A stretch of 64,000 nt of DNA from Rhizophlyctis rosea (GCA_027596075.1 JADGJC010000148.1:1939-65938), one strand, 5' to 3'; shown: positions 35,112 to 48,000, numbered from the stretch's first letter. Notes: generated from the sequence alone by a model not told the origin. A program made the numbers and translations.

Positions 35112-35360
35112 ATGCCTTCACCGCCAACTACTATGGTACGAAATGTTAGACTGCAAGAATTGCTCACCAAATATAGCCTAGTGCTCAATGCAGCTGTTCT
35201 TTTCGTCGTCGCTTTGTGTTTCTTTTACGCCGTCGTTTTCAACCATCCGTCCGGTGCGTGGCGCACAGGTATTTCCACAGACCTTGAAAGTGACGTTCTT
35301 TCCTTGAGGCTTGACTGGTATTCACCCCTGAATGTTAAGAAACAACTTCCATTTCACTGA
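35112..35360 (+). CDS. Possible small single-pass membrane protein
   Basis: An 82-codon frame contains one hydrophobic helix (LNAAVLFVVALCFFYAVVF) after a short basic N-terminus, divergent from the septin gene. Met 8 (35133) is an alternative start. A possible donor site (CACAG/GTATTT) near 35269 would move the C-terminus to another exon. No family is recognised. Confidence 0.25.
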   Translation: MPSPPTTMVRNVRLQELLTKYSLVLNAAVLFVVALCFFYAVVFNHPSGAWRTGISTDLESDVLSLRLDWYSPLNVKKQLPFH

Positions 35361-36309
35361 AATAGACGGCTCAACTCTAACTCTCTAGAGGTGCTCATTG
35401 GGTAATGAGCTTTGTTTTCACGATTCAGCATTCGTGAGCAGGCCCATTTAAGAACAAACAATAGCCGTTCAGTTGTCCGCCGAACAACTTCCCTTTCTAT
35501 CCGCCTACTAACCCGGATGTAGGGTGTTCATTTCATACCGCACCTTAGAGCACTCAGAAAAACGTAAGACATCATTGACAAATGGCAAACATCATGCACC
35601 GGGTTCAGAGTGTGATGAATGCAGATTTGATCTGGAGATATCCAAAATCAGCAAGCAGGAGCTCGGGTGAATCAATTTACTTCTTGGGCATAAAGGAGAT
35701 GTACAAAACCTCACATGCCTCACGGCTGAGTGCGATGGTGCCGCGAGCAACACAGTATAAGCACAAGCATCATAGCCACTTTGCTTCACGCTTAAAGTAA
35801 CGTCGGAACCATGCATACTGCATCGTGAAGCCTCAACCTCGAAGTGCCATGTGCTGTACTCCGTAGTCACGGTGTAACACACATGCAGGCTGGCTTACTA
35901 ACCTTGGCGTAGACAAGGGGCGTGATGGAAAAGTGGCACTCATCAACATGTTTGGGATCTGATGGTTGAGCGATATCAAAACGGCCCCAAAATAAAAATG
36001 GGTAAGCAATAAGTTCGCCCCTTGGAAGAATGCAAGATACCTCCCAAGGATCAAAATCAGTGGCCTCAGTGAAAAAAGAACTCATATCCGAAGCGCCTCG
36101 TCTTCACCGGGTGTTGGAGCGTTGGCCAACAATCGAGCCCCATTGTCCATCTCGGACACGCTGTGCTAGGTATGCACTCCAAGCTGGCCTCGTCCTTTTT
36201 CCTTAGATCTTATGCCGATCAGCCGGCATTCCGAGCCGACAGGAACCTCAAGTTTGGAGATGCAAAAAGATGCCTTCAGCTGAACGACTAAGTCTTCCGG
36301 TGCCAAACA

Positions 36310-36391
36310 TGAAGAGCACCTGCAGGTTATTCGCGAGTGCCTTTGATTGCTGAAGAGCACTGGCAGGTTATTCGCGAGTGCCTTTGATTGC
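36310..36391 (+). repeat. Two-copy 41-bp tandem duplication
   Basis: Units 36310-36350 and 36351-36391 both begin TGAAGAGCAC and share the core CAGGTTATTCGCGAGTGCC, with two mismatches. It looks like a recent slippage or repair duplication in non-coding DNA. Confidence 0.9.
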
Positions 36392-38692
36392 TGATGATCA
36401 TGGTAAACAAGCAAGGAATTATTTGTTTTACCACGTTTCTGAGCTTGTGCTAATTTTCGGTAAGGACCGAGATCAAAAGCAATACGCATCCAACTTGAGC
36501 AAAAAACAATTGACTAAAGGACATATTCAATCACGTGGACGGTGTCGAGGACCATTTGCCTGCCCACTCGATGAAGGTCAGCACTGCTCCCTATATGTAC
36601 AGCATCCGTGAACTTCACGATTACCAAAGAGTCTCAAAGAGAGCACGGCGATTACCCAGATGCACACCTTGATATCACGTGTAGATGGCGGCGAGTTAAG
36701 AATCTTGAGATCCGTATTTGCGGATACTTCTCTTCCCCAAGATGCTGATGTTTTAAAGAAGAACCGATACTTATGCAAGAGCTTGGATGAAAAGGATGGA
36801 CTGACGTCGAAGCGCTGCAACAATGTCCTTTCGAAGCGTCTAGGGTTGTACCCTCTATATCAACCGTATCCTTCAAGTATCTGCCGCAGAAATATGTAGA
36901 GAATCAAAGTTCATCCGCTGAGGTCCGGATAACAAAATGTGCACGCGTGCTGTTCCAAATGTCTACGTTCAGGTAAAGATGCTTCACCAATATCACTGCC
37001 TATTCTTGCAACTTCTTGTGGAGCAACTTAATTGCTGGGTCTCAAAGTTATACTTTGAAGAAAGCTACCTCCAAGACAGGCTCATACCTACGGGAGTAAT
37101 TCATCTCCTAGCGCATGTGCCTTCCTTTTCCCCGTCGGCGTCCCCTTTGGGAATGTTTTGCTTCCAGCTATCCCATCACTATACTGCGACATGTGGAATG
37201 ACGTTTCACTTGTATGCAAGCATGACTGACATTCGCTGTTGCGCGTTCATCTAGGCCTGGGCTTGCTCTAAATTGTCACGCAATAGTCAAAAATGGCTCA
37301 TTTTCGTTTGCATAAGGCCTCTCAACTCGCCGCTTCATCGCAACATTTGGAATGTTAACACCGGATTGCTTTTACGAACCTGCCACCACGTCCGTTTGTA
37401 CAACCGAATATTGGCCTAAAATATGGCATCGGGAAAAATGAAAATGTCGGTCTTGACCTCCTTCAACTTAGCAACGATGGCTGATTCTTCCGCATACCTT
37501 ATGCATCATCCATCATTGGGTTTGGGAGATGCCGAGGACGGACAATCGCCGTGATCCATATACAAGTTCACCAAAGATGGGCATGTGAATGGCATACCTT
37601 TTACAAAAGAAAAAGAACCCAAGTGTTAATATCCTCTACCAATCGAACAAGGGAGTCAATAGACCAAGTTGTCCGGGGCCTCACTTGTCAGAGGTTCAAG
37701 TGGTTGTGATACTCCTTTCTTTGAGTGCTACGAGAATTACCCGGCTCGTCAGTTGCCGATATTGACAGTGGTTGAAGAAGGAAACCCCTCGGATCTGGTT
37801 CATATTTGGTGGTATCAAGACGTTCAAAGAATCCAAGGCTTTTGTGCTGATTCATATTGTCTGTGCCGCACAGGCAATTCGGGGCTTCTCTTCCATGCTT
37901 TTTTCTTGATGCGCAGCCTTCCTCGCATGCCATGTTCTTGCACGGCCACTGCCTGAATATTGAGAAATTCATGCATGTGTGTTGGAGGAAGCTTGTCCGA
38001 TCAATTTGCACAAATGTCAAGGAGTGTACTGAGCTTGTGAGGTTGATGGCGGTCGTTTCCTGTCGGCCAACGAAAGACATCACAAGCACGCTAGTCATAC
38101 GCGTCACGACTGTGAGGATCATCAAGATGTATCGGATGCCGACTACTCCGACTCCAACGTAAGCAGTAACATGTTTGATTGATGGGTAAAAAGTAATCTA
38201 TGGACCGCCGGCCATATTTGCACGTTTTCGCATGGATGCCGCTTCTGATGTGATCACTTGAGGGAGTTACTTACTGGTGATGGTGAAGATGGGTAGCAGT
38301 AAACACGTCAGTCCCTTGTGAGCGTTCGATTGGACTTGAACTTATGTGTCATGCCAAACGCGGGAGGAAGATGAAATGCAGCTGCAACACCAGTCAGGAG
38401 TATTGACTGATTCAAACACTGTCAACAACCACTCCAACATATCAAAATATCCTGTTCAGGCCGTCACCCATACATTTTCTAATTGAGGGTTTATTTCAAA
38501 GAACGGGAGGGTTGACTGAATGATGGCCAAGGACCCCATATGAACATTAATGCTGTGGCTATGATCAACGCACTGATTTTTACCGCGTGGCCGGCTTGAT
38601 CTCCGTGGCTGCAGGCGGCCAATAGTACAGGTGTGGTTGCCATATATAGTTGCGCAATGACCGAGCAGGTACATGCATCTGCTTGAGGAATC

Positions 38693-39052
38693 TTGACAAA
38701 TCGATCACGATTTCCCTTTGTTTGCACCGAAATTGTCGTTTCCCCACTTTTCCCCGTCCCAGGGCAAGGGGTCGAATGCACAAACTCCGAACAAGACGAG
38801 AAAGACCGGGTCAAAAACGGGCAACGATATACCTTACACTCTTCCGGCCACTTCATACCTAATATCGCTCGGAAGCAGCGTGTTGCCGTTTCCTTCGTCA
38901 CTTGCTTTGAACAGGGATGGCTCGACCTTTTTCCCAAGACTGTCGGGAGCAATTCAGGTATCGTGGCGTCATTCTTGGATGACGCCTTTCAAATGTCCCA
39001 AGGCGCGGATGCGACGATTGGCATTTTCCATGTTAGTATTCTCCGATCATAA
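38693..39052 (+). CDS. Weak candidate exon or small gene, unknown
   Basis: A 119-codon frame has C-ending codon preference over much of its length and reads like a soluble globular segment (ECTNSEQDEKDRVKNGQRY, FEQGWLDLFPKTV). A TATATA stretch lies about 50 bases upstream, and a GTTAGT donor-like site lies just before the stop, so the frame may continue in another exon. No homologous family is recognised. Confidence 0.28.
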   Translation: MTNRSRFPFVCTEIVVSPLFPVPGQGVECTNSEQDEKDRVKNGQRYTLHSSGHFIPNIARKQRVAVSFVTCFEQGWLDLFPKTVGSNSGIVASFLDDAFQMSQGADATIGIFHVSILRS

Positions 39053-40516
39053 CAAGTGGATATAAAACTGGAAGCGAGAGCAAGCGTGCATTTCACGCTC
39101 AATGTGCTCAACGCCTCCAAAACATCATCCAGTGCGTCCCTTCTTTTTTCATAAAGATGAATTGGTGCTTTGTTGAGGACAGATTGGACCACCATTGATG
39201 ACTGTAGGGCACGGACTTGCAAACGCAAAAAGTGATCGCGGTGCTGTTTGGTGAAACTCGCTCCTCAGAGGTCAACGATGTTGAATGACCCTGGTCAATT
39301 TGGAACACGCTTTGTTCACGATCACTCAGGCTCATGAATCAAGGATGCAGCAGTTTGAACTGTTGGGGTGGCATATTGTGATAATTTATATAAGTCCACT
39401 CCATTCCCGCAAAAGGAAATAGCCGCCAGCACTTGACTACTTTGACTACTTGCAAGACTACATGGACCACGCTCAGCCCAATGCAGCCTCCGGCATGTTC
39501 GTGAGGCGTTCAGAACATGTGTCAGGACTATTTCCATGTCAAAGCGTCAAGGCACCAAGATGTAGGGGACCGATCAAGAACCTCCCGTACCGGACTGCAG
39601 TGATTTTGAGTAGGCCTTGTAATAATGAGAGTCTCTCTTTTATGAAGTGATGAAGGTGCCCTTGATTTTCGGGCCTCATTCCACCCATCCACAGAATTCA
39701 GATGTACGAATCCACAATACTCACAATGGTCCACGTCCGAAGCATACATGAAGGAATTTGCCCACAATCATTTTATCTTCCAAGTTGTGCAGCCTCCAGC
39801 TCCCAGTGGCTCACTGCCTGCTCTCACCTGGCATGTCTTCCCAACTAGAATGCTTTTTTTTGACCCAAAAGAGAGGGATAACTCTGAGGCCTGACTGCGA
39901 ATGTCGGTTTTCTTTCCGCATCTTGCATGAACTCAACCACATTGAAAACAACGTTACCCACGCTGTCTGTGAGACGGTCGCAACGGAATGCCAAAAGCAA
40001 CTGATGTTTTTACGTCGTATGCAATTCAACAACCGTATCACAAAGTTGACTTCTTCGAGGCTATTCCCATTTGCTCTTGCAACAAAGCTGATGCCTGATC
40101 CAAAGTACTTCCCCATTGTACAAATGTCTTGTTGAATATATTATGAGGATGCCAACAAACCATTGAGAATTCATTCATTGTTCGCAAAAAAGAAGGCACG
40201 CGCCCACAAACACACACAGCGAGTGATACAGTCTTGCACGGAAAGTCCAGATGTGTGATTATAGGGCTGCCGCCATGTTTCCGTGCAGTGAATTGGCTGT
40301 CAAGCGCAACCTCGAAATATATCTCCTGTCCTTGCGTCATGTACTTGTGGACAACGTGAACACACCAACTTGGTTGGCGGTATATCTTTGCCACGTGAGA
40401 ACACATGCAGTACAATCTCTTTCGGGTTCAACTTCACGCACAGGTCAGTTGTGTTCGTGTTCGAGATTTCCCACTCCGTCATATAGACAGCGATCAACAT
40501 AGTAGCCGTCCCGATC

Positions 40517-42516
40517 TCATCGGCCCCGACCCACTCGCCCCCGACCCCCTCGCCTATGATTCCGCCTATGCTGCACCAAATCATTCTGATTCCTGTATAT
40601 CTTCCCACAGCAGCTCCACACCATGTGCGCCCTAGTTTCCTGCAAATGCCGCTGCAGGCCCTGGAGACTAGCAAACTCCCTGTCACAATATACACAGCGG
40701 CGATCCTTGCATGCCTGACGCAGCCAAGGTTGGAGGCGAGCGCACGTTATTGGGCCTCTATATAACTCCGTGAGATTGACTAAAGGTCGATTGCGTTGAT
40801 TGGCAAACCGGGCTTGGTATGGATTGACTAAGGCTTGAGCTGGTGCGCCATGGTTATGTGCGAGGTTCTGGAGGTGTCGTTGTGCCTCTTGGTTGTCTAG
40901 CCGTTGGCGTTCAGCATAGAGGTTGGCTTCATCCCAAAGGTCGCACTTGGGCACACTGGTGCATCCGGTTGCAGACCATTCGCTGCCACACCACAGTCCA
41001 AGAACTGTGAGACTTCTTTAGAACTGACGGGAGCATTTCATGCGAATCTCACCTTGTAGCAAAACTCATATTTGCAAACGCAAGTAATGTGGTTACAACC
41101 CGTATTGAGCTCCACCATTCTCTAATTCCGAGCAACGATATGTTAGTGAAGGCCTGATGAGGCACGGTGACATATCTTGATTCAAGACCTTGCATTGCGA
41201 GCATCGGCGCCACTTATTCTCATTCGCGAGCTGCCGCAGCTTCAAACTCTCCGCATTCTGCTCATCCTCCGGAAGTTGTCGGTATTGCTCGCAAGTCAGG
41301 CCCTCGTGCCTGCAAACATCAGAAACGTTCAGAGCGGGTATTGCTTCAAATGAGGGCTGCTTCCGGCTAGCCTTACCACACACTCAAGCAATCAACGCAA
41401 ATGACCTTCCAGCAACTCGGACATTGTGCGTCCTGAGCATTGCCCAAATCCTCGGTTAGTAGGTAGGCGCTGCACGTCTTGTTGGGGCACCAGATTCCAG
41501 CCTTCTGCTCTATCAAGGAGTGTTCCAAAGATTTCTCCTCGAGCGCGGCAAACAGGTCAGGAGGAAGGTGGGGCTGCAGCATGTCAAGGGATATGGTGCC
41601 GGGACACTCAAGTTCAGGGCATGTGACAGGAAGACGGCCGTTATGAGTTTCGATAGCATATTGATGGATGCAGGTTGTGCAGTAAGGGTGATAGCAACCG
41701 GAAGGGCGGAAGAGCGTGCTTGTGCTGGAGCCAGTCGCGTGACCTGAGGGAGCGACAGGTTCAAGGCAGATTTGGCTATCGCCAGGTGTTACTTAAATGT
41801 GCGCCCTTTCAGTCCACGAGATGCCTTACCAAGTAAGTGCAGTCCTTTTCCGCTGGCCCTCTGCTGTGTCTTCTATCTCGGACACGCCGGCATCTCCCAT
41901 AAGCCCCAATGTTTCCGCCCTACGCTTCTTCCCCTTATCAACTGTGGCAATTTCGCTTTCCGCATCAGCCACGAGCTTCAATTCCGCCGACTGCAACACG
42001 GCATCAGCTGACACTCGATTTGTCTGTGACGGAATATTCATTGACAGGGATGGGTTAACAGGATCCGAGCCCGCCCGGGAGCTATATGAGTAGACACACC
42101 TGCAAATGAGAATAATGTGGCTCCAAGCCAAAGTCCTCCGCCTGCAAGTCATCTAAGGTTTCGTCATCCTCGTCTCCCCTCTCCTCCAATCGGGACAGTT
42201 GGGTGGCAAATGAGAAATCCAGCGTTCCAAGTCTGTGATCTTGATCCCAAGCTTCTTGCACATGTGCGGCGACGACATTATCAAACTCGGCTAAAAGTTC
42301 CGTCGCTTGGATTTTAGCCTGTTTGACAGCGTCGGTCTCTTGCGGTGATATGTCAACGTGGTTGGCTTCTAACTCTGATTGGTAGAGGAAAGGATACGCG
42401 GCGGAGGAGGATGTCAGATGCTTCATGGAAGCACGTATGGCTTCTTCTAGCTGCAAACGTTCTGCGAGAAGGAGGTCTTCTTCCAGCAAAGCGTAGTCAA
42501 GAAGCTCTTTGCGCAT
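40517..42516 (-). CDS. RBR (RING-IBR-RING) E3 ubiquitin ligase with C-terminal C2H2 fingers
   Basis: RBR ligases take ubiquitin from an E2 onto a RING2 cysteine and pass it to a substrate. Exons are 42100-42516, 41830-42023, 41377-41775, 41189-41309, 41053-41121 and 40517-40990, for 557 residues. The N-terminal 200 residues are helical and acidic. RING1 starts at CQICLEP (about residue 204) with CYHPYCTTC. IBR contains CPNKTCSAYLL and CPSCWKVICVDC. RING2 contains RRCSQCK..VELNTGCNHITCVCKYEFCYK, where the Cys of GCNHITC is the expected ubiquitin acceptor. After RING2 come a WDEANLYAERQRL helix and two C2H2-like fingers (CVYCDREF...H and CCGKIY...H). The last intron (40991-41052) starts with GTGAG, but the only in-phase junction ends in GG, not AG. 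That is an oddity or a base error. ATG 42516 is the first in-frame start. Confidence 0.85.
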
Positions 42517-43566
42517 AGCTGTCAAAGGCGTAACGTTCGCCAGCCATGAGTTGTGCACTTCCCATCTCGGACTTCACGTCTTGTAGATTATGCTCTACAA
42601 CTCAAAAGTTTCGGAGACAGTGAGGGTTTTGAAGATGAGATGTCTGCAAAGGATGAAAGATGGAGGAGACGATTGAAATCGGGGCTTGATTTTGGGTGTT
42701 GCGTGGTTGACAGGTTGTGGACGTTCGAGTTTGTACGACACACCAATCTGACCAAATTCCTCAGTGGCGCAAGAGGGAGCAACTTGTACGATTGGTTGAC
42801 AGCAGAAGCAGAATGCTAAATACCTAACTTCATTCATCTACGTTGAACGGAACATCGAGCAGTGTGCAAACTACTTGTTACTAGCCAATTCTTGCAGAGG
42901 GATTCAAAAGGGAATCGGGAGGGGAAGGGACAGTGGTGATGTGACTACGCCTTTGGCCCAGTGGCGCAGATGCGCACAACTCTGTGCTGATGCGCTTCAT
43001 CCACCAGTGGAGGCCGCAGGTCCGTTGGAACTGCAGTTGCAGGGGATAAATTTCCGTCTATGGCTTTGGGGATGATATCTCTTTGTACATGACGGTCGCG
43101 TGGGTGGCAGAAATTGGAAGGGAGATCGCTTACGCGGTTTTTGACCCACGCAAAGTGTCTGCAACATTCACAACAACGATGGAATGCACACCATTTCGAC
43201 TCGAGTGGAAAGTCCCTTGCTGCGGTCTGCATCCATGAACTTTACACATCGAACTGCCAACCTCAATGGGCTCACATGGCGGATTTGATTGCAAAACAAA
43301 CAGGTTTTGGCTGTGTGATGGCACGGTGACTGCTGGGCGATTCAGGGATGGACGCCAGACCCCCACCAGATCGCCTACTTCGCCTTCTCTCATCCTGCTC
43401 AGTCGCAGAGTGTCCATCTCTTGCTCTTATGATTCGCTCATTACATTGAAATACTTGTCAAAAAGCAAGAACAGCGGTCCTGTAAGCAAGTTTCCTCATC
43501 AATCATCCTCCACCCAGCAAGCCCTTTCCATCTTTTAAAAGCTCTAGAAGCTCCACCCAAACCCAC
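42517..43566. other. Intergenic region between the RBR and ankyrin genes
   Basis: It contains the divergent promoters of the two genes. A TTTTAAAAG stretch lies about 30 bases before the ankyrin ATG. No gene is seen. Confidence 0.4.
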
Positions 43567-44801
43567 ATGGCGGCGCTCCTCCCCGAACTCTACCTCCCAA
43601 TCGCCCAATTTTGCGACCCAATCACCGCCCGCACCCCCCGTAGTTCCTGCAAAAACCTATCCAAGCTCATTCCCCTCATAGACCTCCTGATCCCCGAAAC
43701 ATACTGGCGACTCCACAACCATAGCCATTCCGACTGCTGGAACTGGGCGATAAGATACAAGCATATGGAAGTCATCCGCCATTGGGAGCAAACAGAAGAG
43801 CCTTGGCCACGTACCTTGTACGCACGCACGGGAGAGGATGGTTATCCAGCTGATCCTAGGGGGTACATGTTGCATTGGGGTGCTGAGCACGGGTATTTGG
43901 AGATGGTGGCCTTAGCGGTGAAGCACCGAGCGGATGTGAATTCCGGTAACACATTTCCACTCTTTCGAGCAGTTAGAGGAGGGCACTTGGAGATCGTTAG
44001 ACATCTCATTGCTCACGGAGCGCGGTTCGACGGGAGACGGCCCTACATTCTGATGAAAGCCTTGGAGGACAATCAGATGGAGATCTTCAGGGTCTTGTTG
44101 GATGCCAACAGGGACGCAAATGCACTCCTTCGTCCCTTGGATGTGGTAGTGGCTCGGAACAATTCGGAAGCAGTTAGGGCTCTACTGGCACGCGGGGCGA
44201 ATGTTTCACGTGGGGAAGCGAGACGTCGACACAGATGGTGTGGGATGCTGCATGTGACGGTAATGCAGAGATTACGGGACTGTTACTGGACGCGGGGGCG
44301 GTGCACAACAATTCGGCTTTAGACTGTGGGGTTGATCACGGATTTGACGAAGTAGTTCGGGTTTTGCTAGTTAAAGGGTCTTTTAGTCGGGTAGCAAAGC
44401 GCAATGCACTATGGCGGGCGAGGCGAAAGAGGCATTTTTCGGTAGCAAAGGTATTGAGAGAGCATGGCGCTCTTGATATCTGCTTGGGCAAGGAGGACCT
44501 GCCGTGTCTGGCGAAAGGAGTGGTAAAGTTTCTGATGATACTGAGCAGCATCGGTACTCCGCTGGCTCTACTGGGCTGGGGTTTGTGGGCGCTGGTCCTG
44601 ATCGTCAATCTGCCGGACTTTTTGGCGTCAGACAATGCAACGGAGGTGGCGACTGCAAATTTCACGGTACATGCATCGGAATGGATTGAGACGCCTACGG
44701 GGAACACTGCGGCGCAAGTGTCGGAATGGATTGAAAAGCCTATCGGGGAGACCACACCTCCAGTGTCGGAATGGATTGAGATACCGTCTAAGTCCAAGTA
44801 G
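43567..44801 (+). pseudogene. F-box-like ankyrin-repeat membrane protein gene with one frameshift
   Basis: From ATG 43567 the N-terminus (LLPELYLPIAQFCDP...CKNLSKLIPLIDLL) is F-box-like, as in many chytrid ankyrin proteins. Ankyrin repeats follow, for example GHLEIVRHLIAHGARF and NNSEAVRALLARGANV. At about 44206 the repeat series jumps to another frame and continues as TQMVWDAACDGNAEITGLLLDAGA and two more repeats, so one base appears to be missing. Uncorrected, the first frame ends at 44322 with a basic out-of-frame tail. The second frame continues through a transmembrane helix (about 44530-44610) to three copies of a 15-residue motif starting SEWIE and stops at 44801. Corrected length would be about 410 residues. 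No intron explains the shift. It is a recent pseudogene or an indel error next to a GGGG run. Confidence 0.7.
44676..44801 (+). repeat. 45-bp coding tandem repeat (SEWIE motif)
   Basis: Units 44676-44720 and 44721-44765 and a partial unit from 44766 each begin TCGGAATGGATTGA. They encode SEWIE-x-P-x-G-x-T-x(3)-V after the transmembrane helix, probably on the far side of the membrane. Confidence 0.85.
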
Positions 44802-45076
44802 AAGAATCCGTCGATTAACTTTGTTCGCAAATTAGTGAAGGCTTTGGTTGATCAACAATATTCTTTGTATATTCTAAAGATATTGCCTTGCTCATATTGT
44901 AAATAATGCTTGGCCTCAATTACTGTAGAGGTTCTCAGCAGCTCCAAGGCTATGTAATCACTGTGATGCAACTAATCGCGACCAATGCAGTCTGAATATT
45001 ATCTCAATCAAGTAAGTATTAAGGGTATTTTGGTAATTGTAACGATCACACAAAAAAGAACTATCAAAAACGGTAT

Positions 45077-48000
45077 CTAAAACAACATCATAACACCAGC
45101 CAAAACCGCCACCAAAACACTCAAACCCGACATCTTCGCACTCCCCATAGCACCAGACCCAGCCCCCGTTGTACTGTTAGACGTCGTCTTGACAACAATC
45201 ACGGAGTACGACCCGACACCATTGCATTGGCAGGTAACACTGCTGGTGTCCGTGGCATTGTTGGAGGTGACGCATCCGTTCGAACTCCAGGTCGAGGTGG
45301 AATTGTCCCACATGACGCATTCCGCGGCGTAGGTGGTGGTGGTGTTCGTTGTGTCACGGCGGTGGAGAGATGTGGACGCGGTGTAGATGGTTGGAACGAC
45401 GACGGTGATGGGGGAGGAGAGGTTGGAGGGGCTGACAGATTGGGAGTTGACGCTTACACCGAGGGTCACGAGGTAGGGTGCAAGGCTGTGAAAATAGTGA
45501 TGTCATGTTGGATCAGTTTGGGGCCCTACGCAACCCAAGGTAACAGAGAATGTGATCACTTACGTATGAGACCCAGCAGAGGCTTGTTCAGCCGAAATCG
45601 GGTACGGGTTGTTCGCCATGCAAGTAGACTGAAGAACAACATTCGCGTTCGACCCATACGAAGCCAAAGCTGCCTGCAACCCAGCACCAGTAACAACACT
45701 ACACCCGGTACTGGCCGTCGCCCGCTTGCGCAAACTAGCACTACCACTAACAGTCGCACTACCACCGATCTGCGCCGGAATGTTGTCAGGAGTAGCTGCC
45801 GCAACGCTAAGCGTGGTGCCACCAGATACAACCGCAGTTTGCTGACCGGCAACCAAGTTAGCACTAAGACCTTGAGCGAGGAGAACGAGGACCTTAGTGG
45901 CTTGATCGGCACTTGCGGCGCTTTTGGTGGAGGGCGTGACAGCGACGTAGGCGGAGACGGCGGCGGTGATGGTGTCGGTGGATGCACCGCTGGACAAGAC
46001 GGTAGCGAGGTTGTACAAGCTGCTGGCGGCGGCTTGCTTGGTGTCGTCGGTGACGTTAGAGGAAGTGACAAGGGAGCTGATGGCCAAAGTTTTGGAAGAA
46101 GCAGAGTCGGTCGTTTCCGTGGTGGCATTCACAGTGCCCAATACAGCGGTAATAACCTGGGCAACGGCAGCCGTTTTGACGTCGTCACTCAAACCCGAAA
46201 GCTTGGAGGTGAAAGATTGAACGGAGGCCGACAACGTTGCGCCACCGTCTCCTGATCCAGCGGTGAGGATGCTCGAAAACGTGGCGCCAATGGTGCTCGT
46301 GTTGAGAGTCATGACGTTTACGGTGACGGTCAAGTTGAAAGGCGCGGAGAAGAAGTTGGTACCAGGGATGTAGGAACGAACTCGGACGGTGCCCTGGTAC
46401 TGGTTGGTAGCGTTACCAGCCGAGAGAGGGAAAGTAGCGGACGTGCCACCGGGGAAGACGAGACCGACTTCCTTGTTGCCGTTGTCGTAGCTGTAGTAGT
46501 AGCTGCCGAGGGACAAAGTACCGGCGCAAGTGGCAGTGAAGGAGGTGGTGAGTTCTGTTCCGGTGGTAGGGGAGATGGTGCAGCTGGATGGTGCCGGTAA
46601 GGCAGCAATGACTCCGAAGTAGTAAACTCCAGTAGCGGTGTTGTTGTTTTCATCCTTGAGGTTCAAGCTGGCAATGTATCGGCCGCTTGCTAGGGCTCCA
46701 CCGGCGATACTAAGATGCGGACGGAAAGGTAAGTGGGTTTGTCCAATCCGCCACCAATGAAAGAATTGAGAATCGGTCAAACTTACGTGAACGTGTCCTT
46801 GTTCTGCACAAACTTAGACGTATCATTAATGGCAACCGCCGCTCCCGCCACCGTCGACAGGGTCCAGTTGTACACGGGGCTTTGCGAGTTGGTGTAGACG
46901 TCTCCCTTGACCCCAATCTTTGCTGACCCAATGAACGTATCATCAACGCTGGCTCCAATCAAGGACATTCTCTGAATAACGACGTAGGTTTTGCTGTTGA
47001 TGACAGTAATAATCCTTGGTTCAGACGGACTAGCGGCACGACTATCCCTCGAGACTGCAACCCTAAAACTGAAGGTGCCCGGAACGAGTGCGCCGGCAGG
47101 GATGGTCAAGTAGGGGGTTGTGGTGTTGATGTAGAGGGTGTTTTCATAGGTCCAGTAGTTGAGGTTCGACATGGATTTGGCAGTGAAGTTGCAAGCACCC
47201 CCCGAGGGGAAGTTCTGGCAACCGAATGTAAAGGTCATGGGGGTTCTGGTGGAGTTGTACGTGCTGACGGAATTGGCTGTCAAACACTTCTTCAAGAAAT
47301 CGGAATTAACAAAGGAAGCGACGTAGCAAGGGTCAGCGTTATCGTAACTGTCCGAGGCATCAATGAGAAGGTCCAAGGTGGTTGGGACCGTCTTGTCCTC
47401 CGTGGCCAGATCAGCTTCCAAAGGCAATTGCTGGACGGTGAAGTTCGATGTAGCGTTCACGACGGAAAGAGCCTTCCCATCCAGGCCAAAGTACGTGGCA
47501 GACGCACTGACGCCGTGCGTCACGCCAGCAGTGAAGTTGAGAAGTTGAATGGAGTATGCCAACGACGAGGTGAACTTGTCGGCATCGGCGGGTCGCTGGG
47601 AGTCAATGGACCATTGCACGGTTACTTTGCTGTACGTACAATTTTGGGTAACCGCGCTGAACCGAGCTTGGGCAGTGCCGGATTGACCGAAAAGGCTTGT
47701 GTCGGCGTTGAGGAGAGTCATTCCGGAGAGCTGAATTGTGCCTTTTGATGGTGGGTTGGGACATGGGTCTATGCGCGAGACGGCATATATGTTAGTCCCT
47801 GTCATTGGAACCGATAATGGAAGTTAATCATGATCAATACGTACTGATTGTTGGCAAAGGAGCTGTGGTGGTAGTAGTTGTGGTGGCGACTACAGCAGGT
47901 GTCGTGGTAGTGGTGGCTATTACAGCGGGTGTCGTGGTAGTGGTGGCAACCACAGGAGGTGTTGTCGTAGTAGTGGCAACCACAGGAGGTGTCGTGGTGG

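Larger units (their letters stand above)
35361..40516. other. Gene-poor region of 5.2 kb
   Basis: Apart from a 41-bp tandem duplication and one weak coding candidate (38693-39052), no feature can be supported. Open frames are short and lack codon bias. Confidence 0.45.

Noticed and set aside
45227..46255. 342-codon plus-strand open frame
   Set aside because: Antisense of the REJ/GPS-like gene, whose five exons, splice phases and domains are all on the minus strand.
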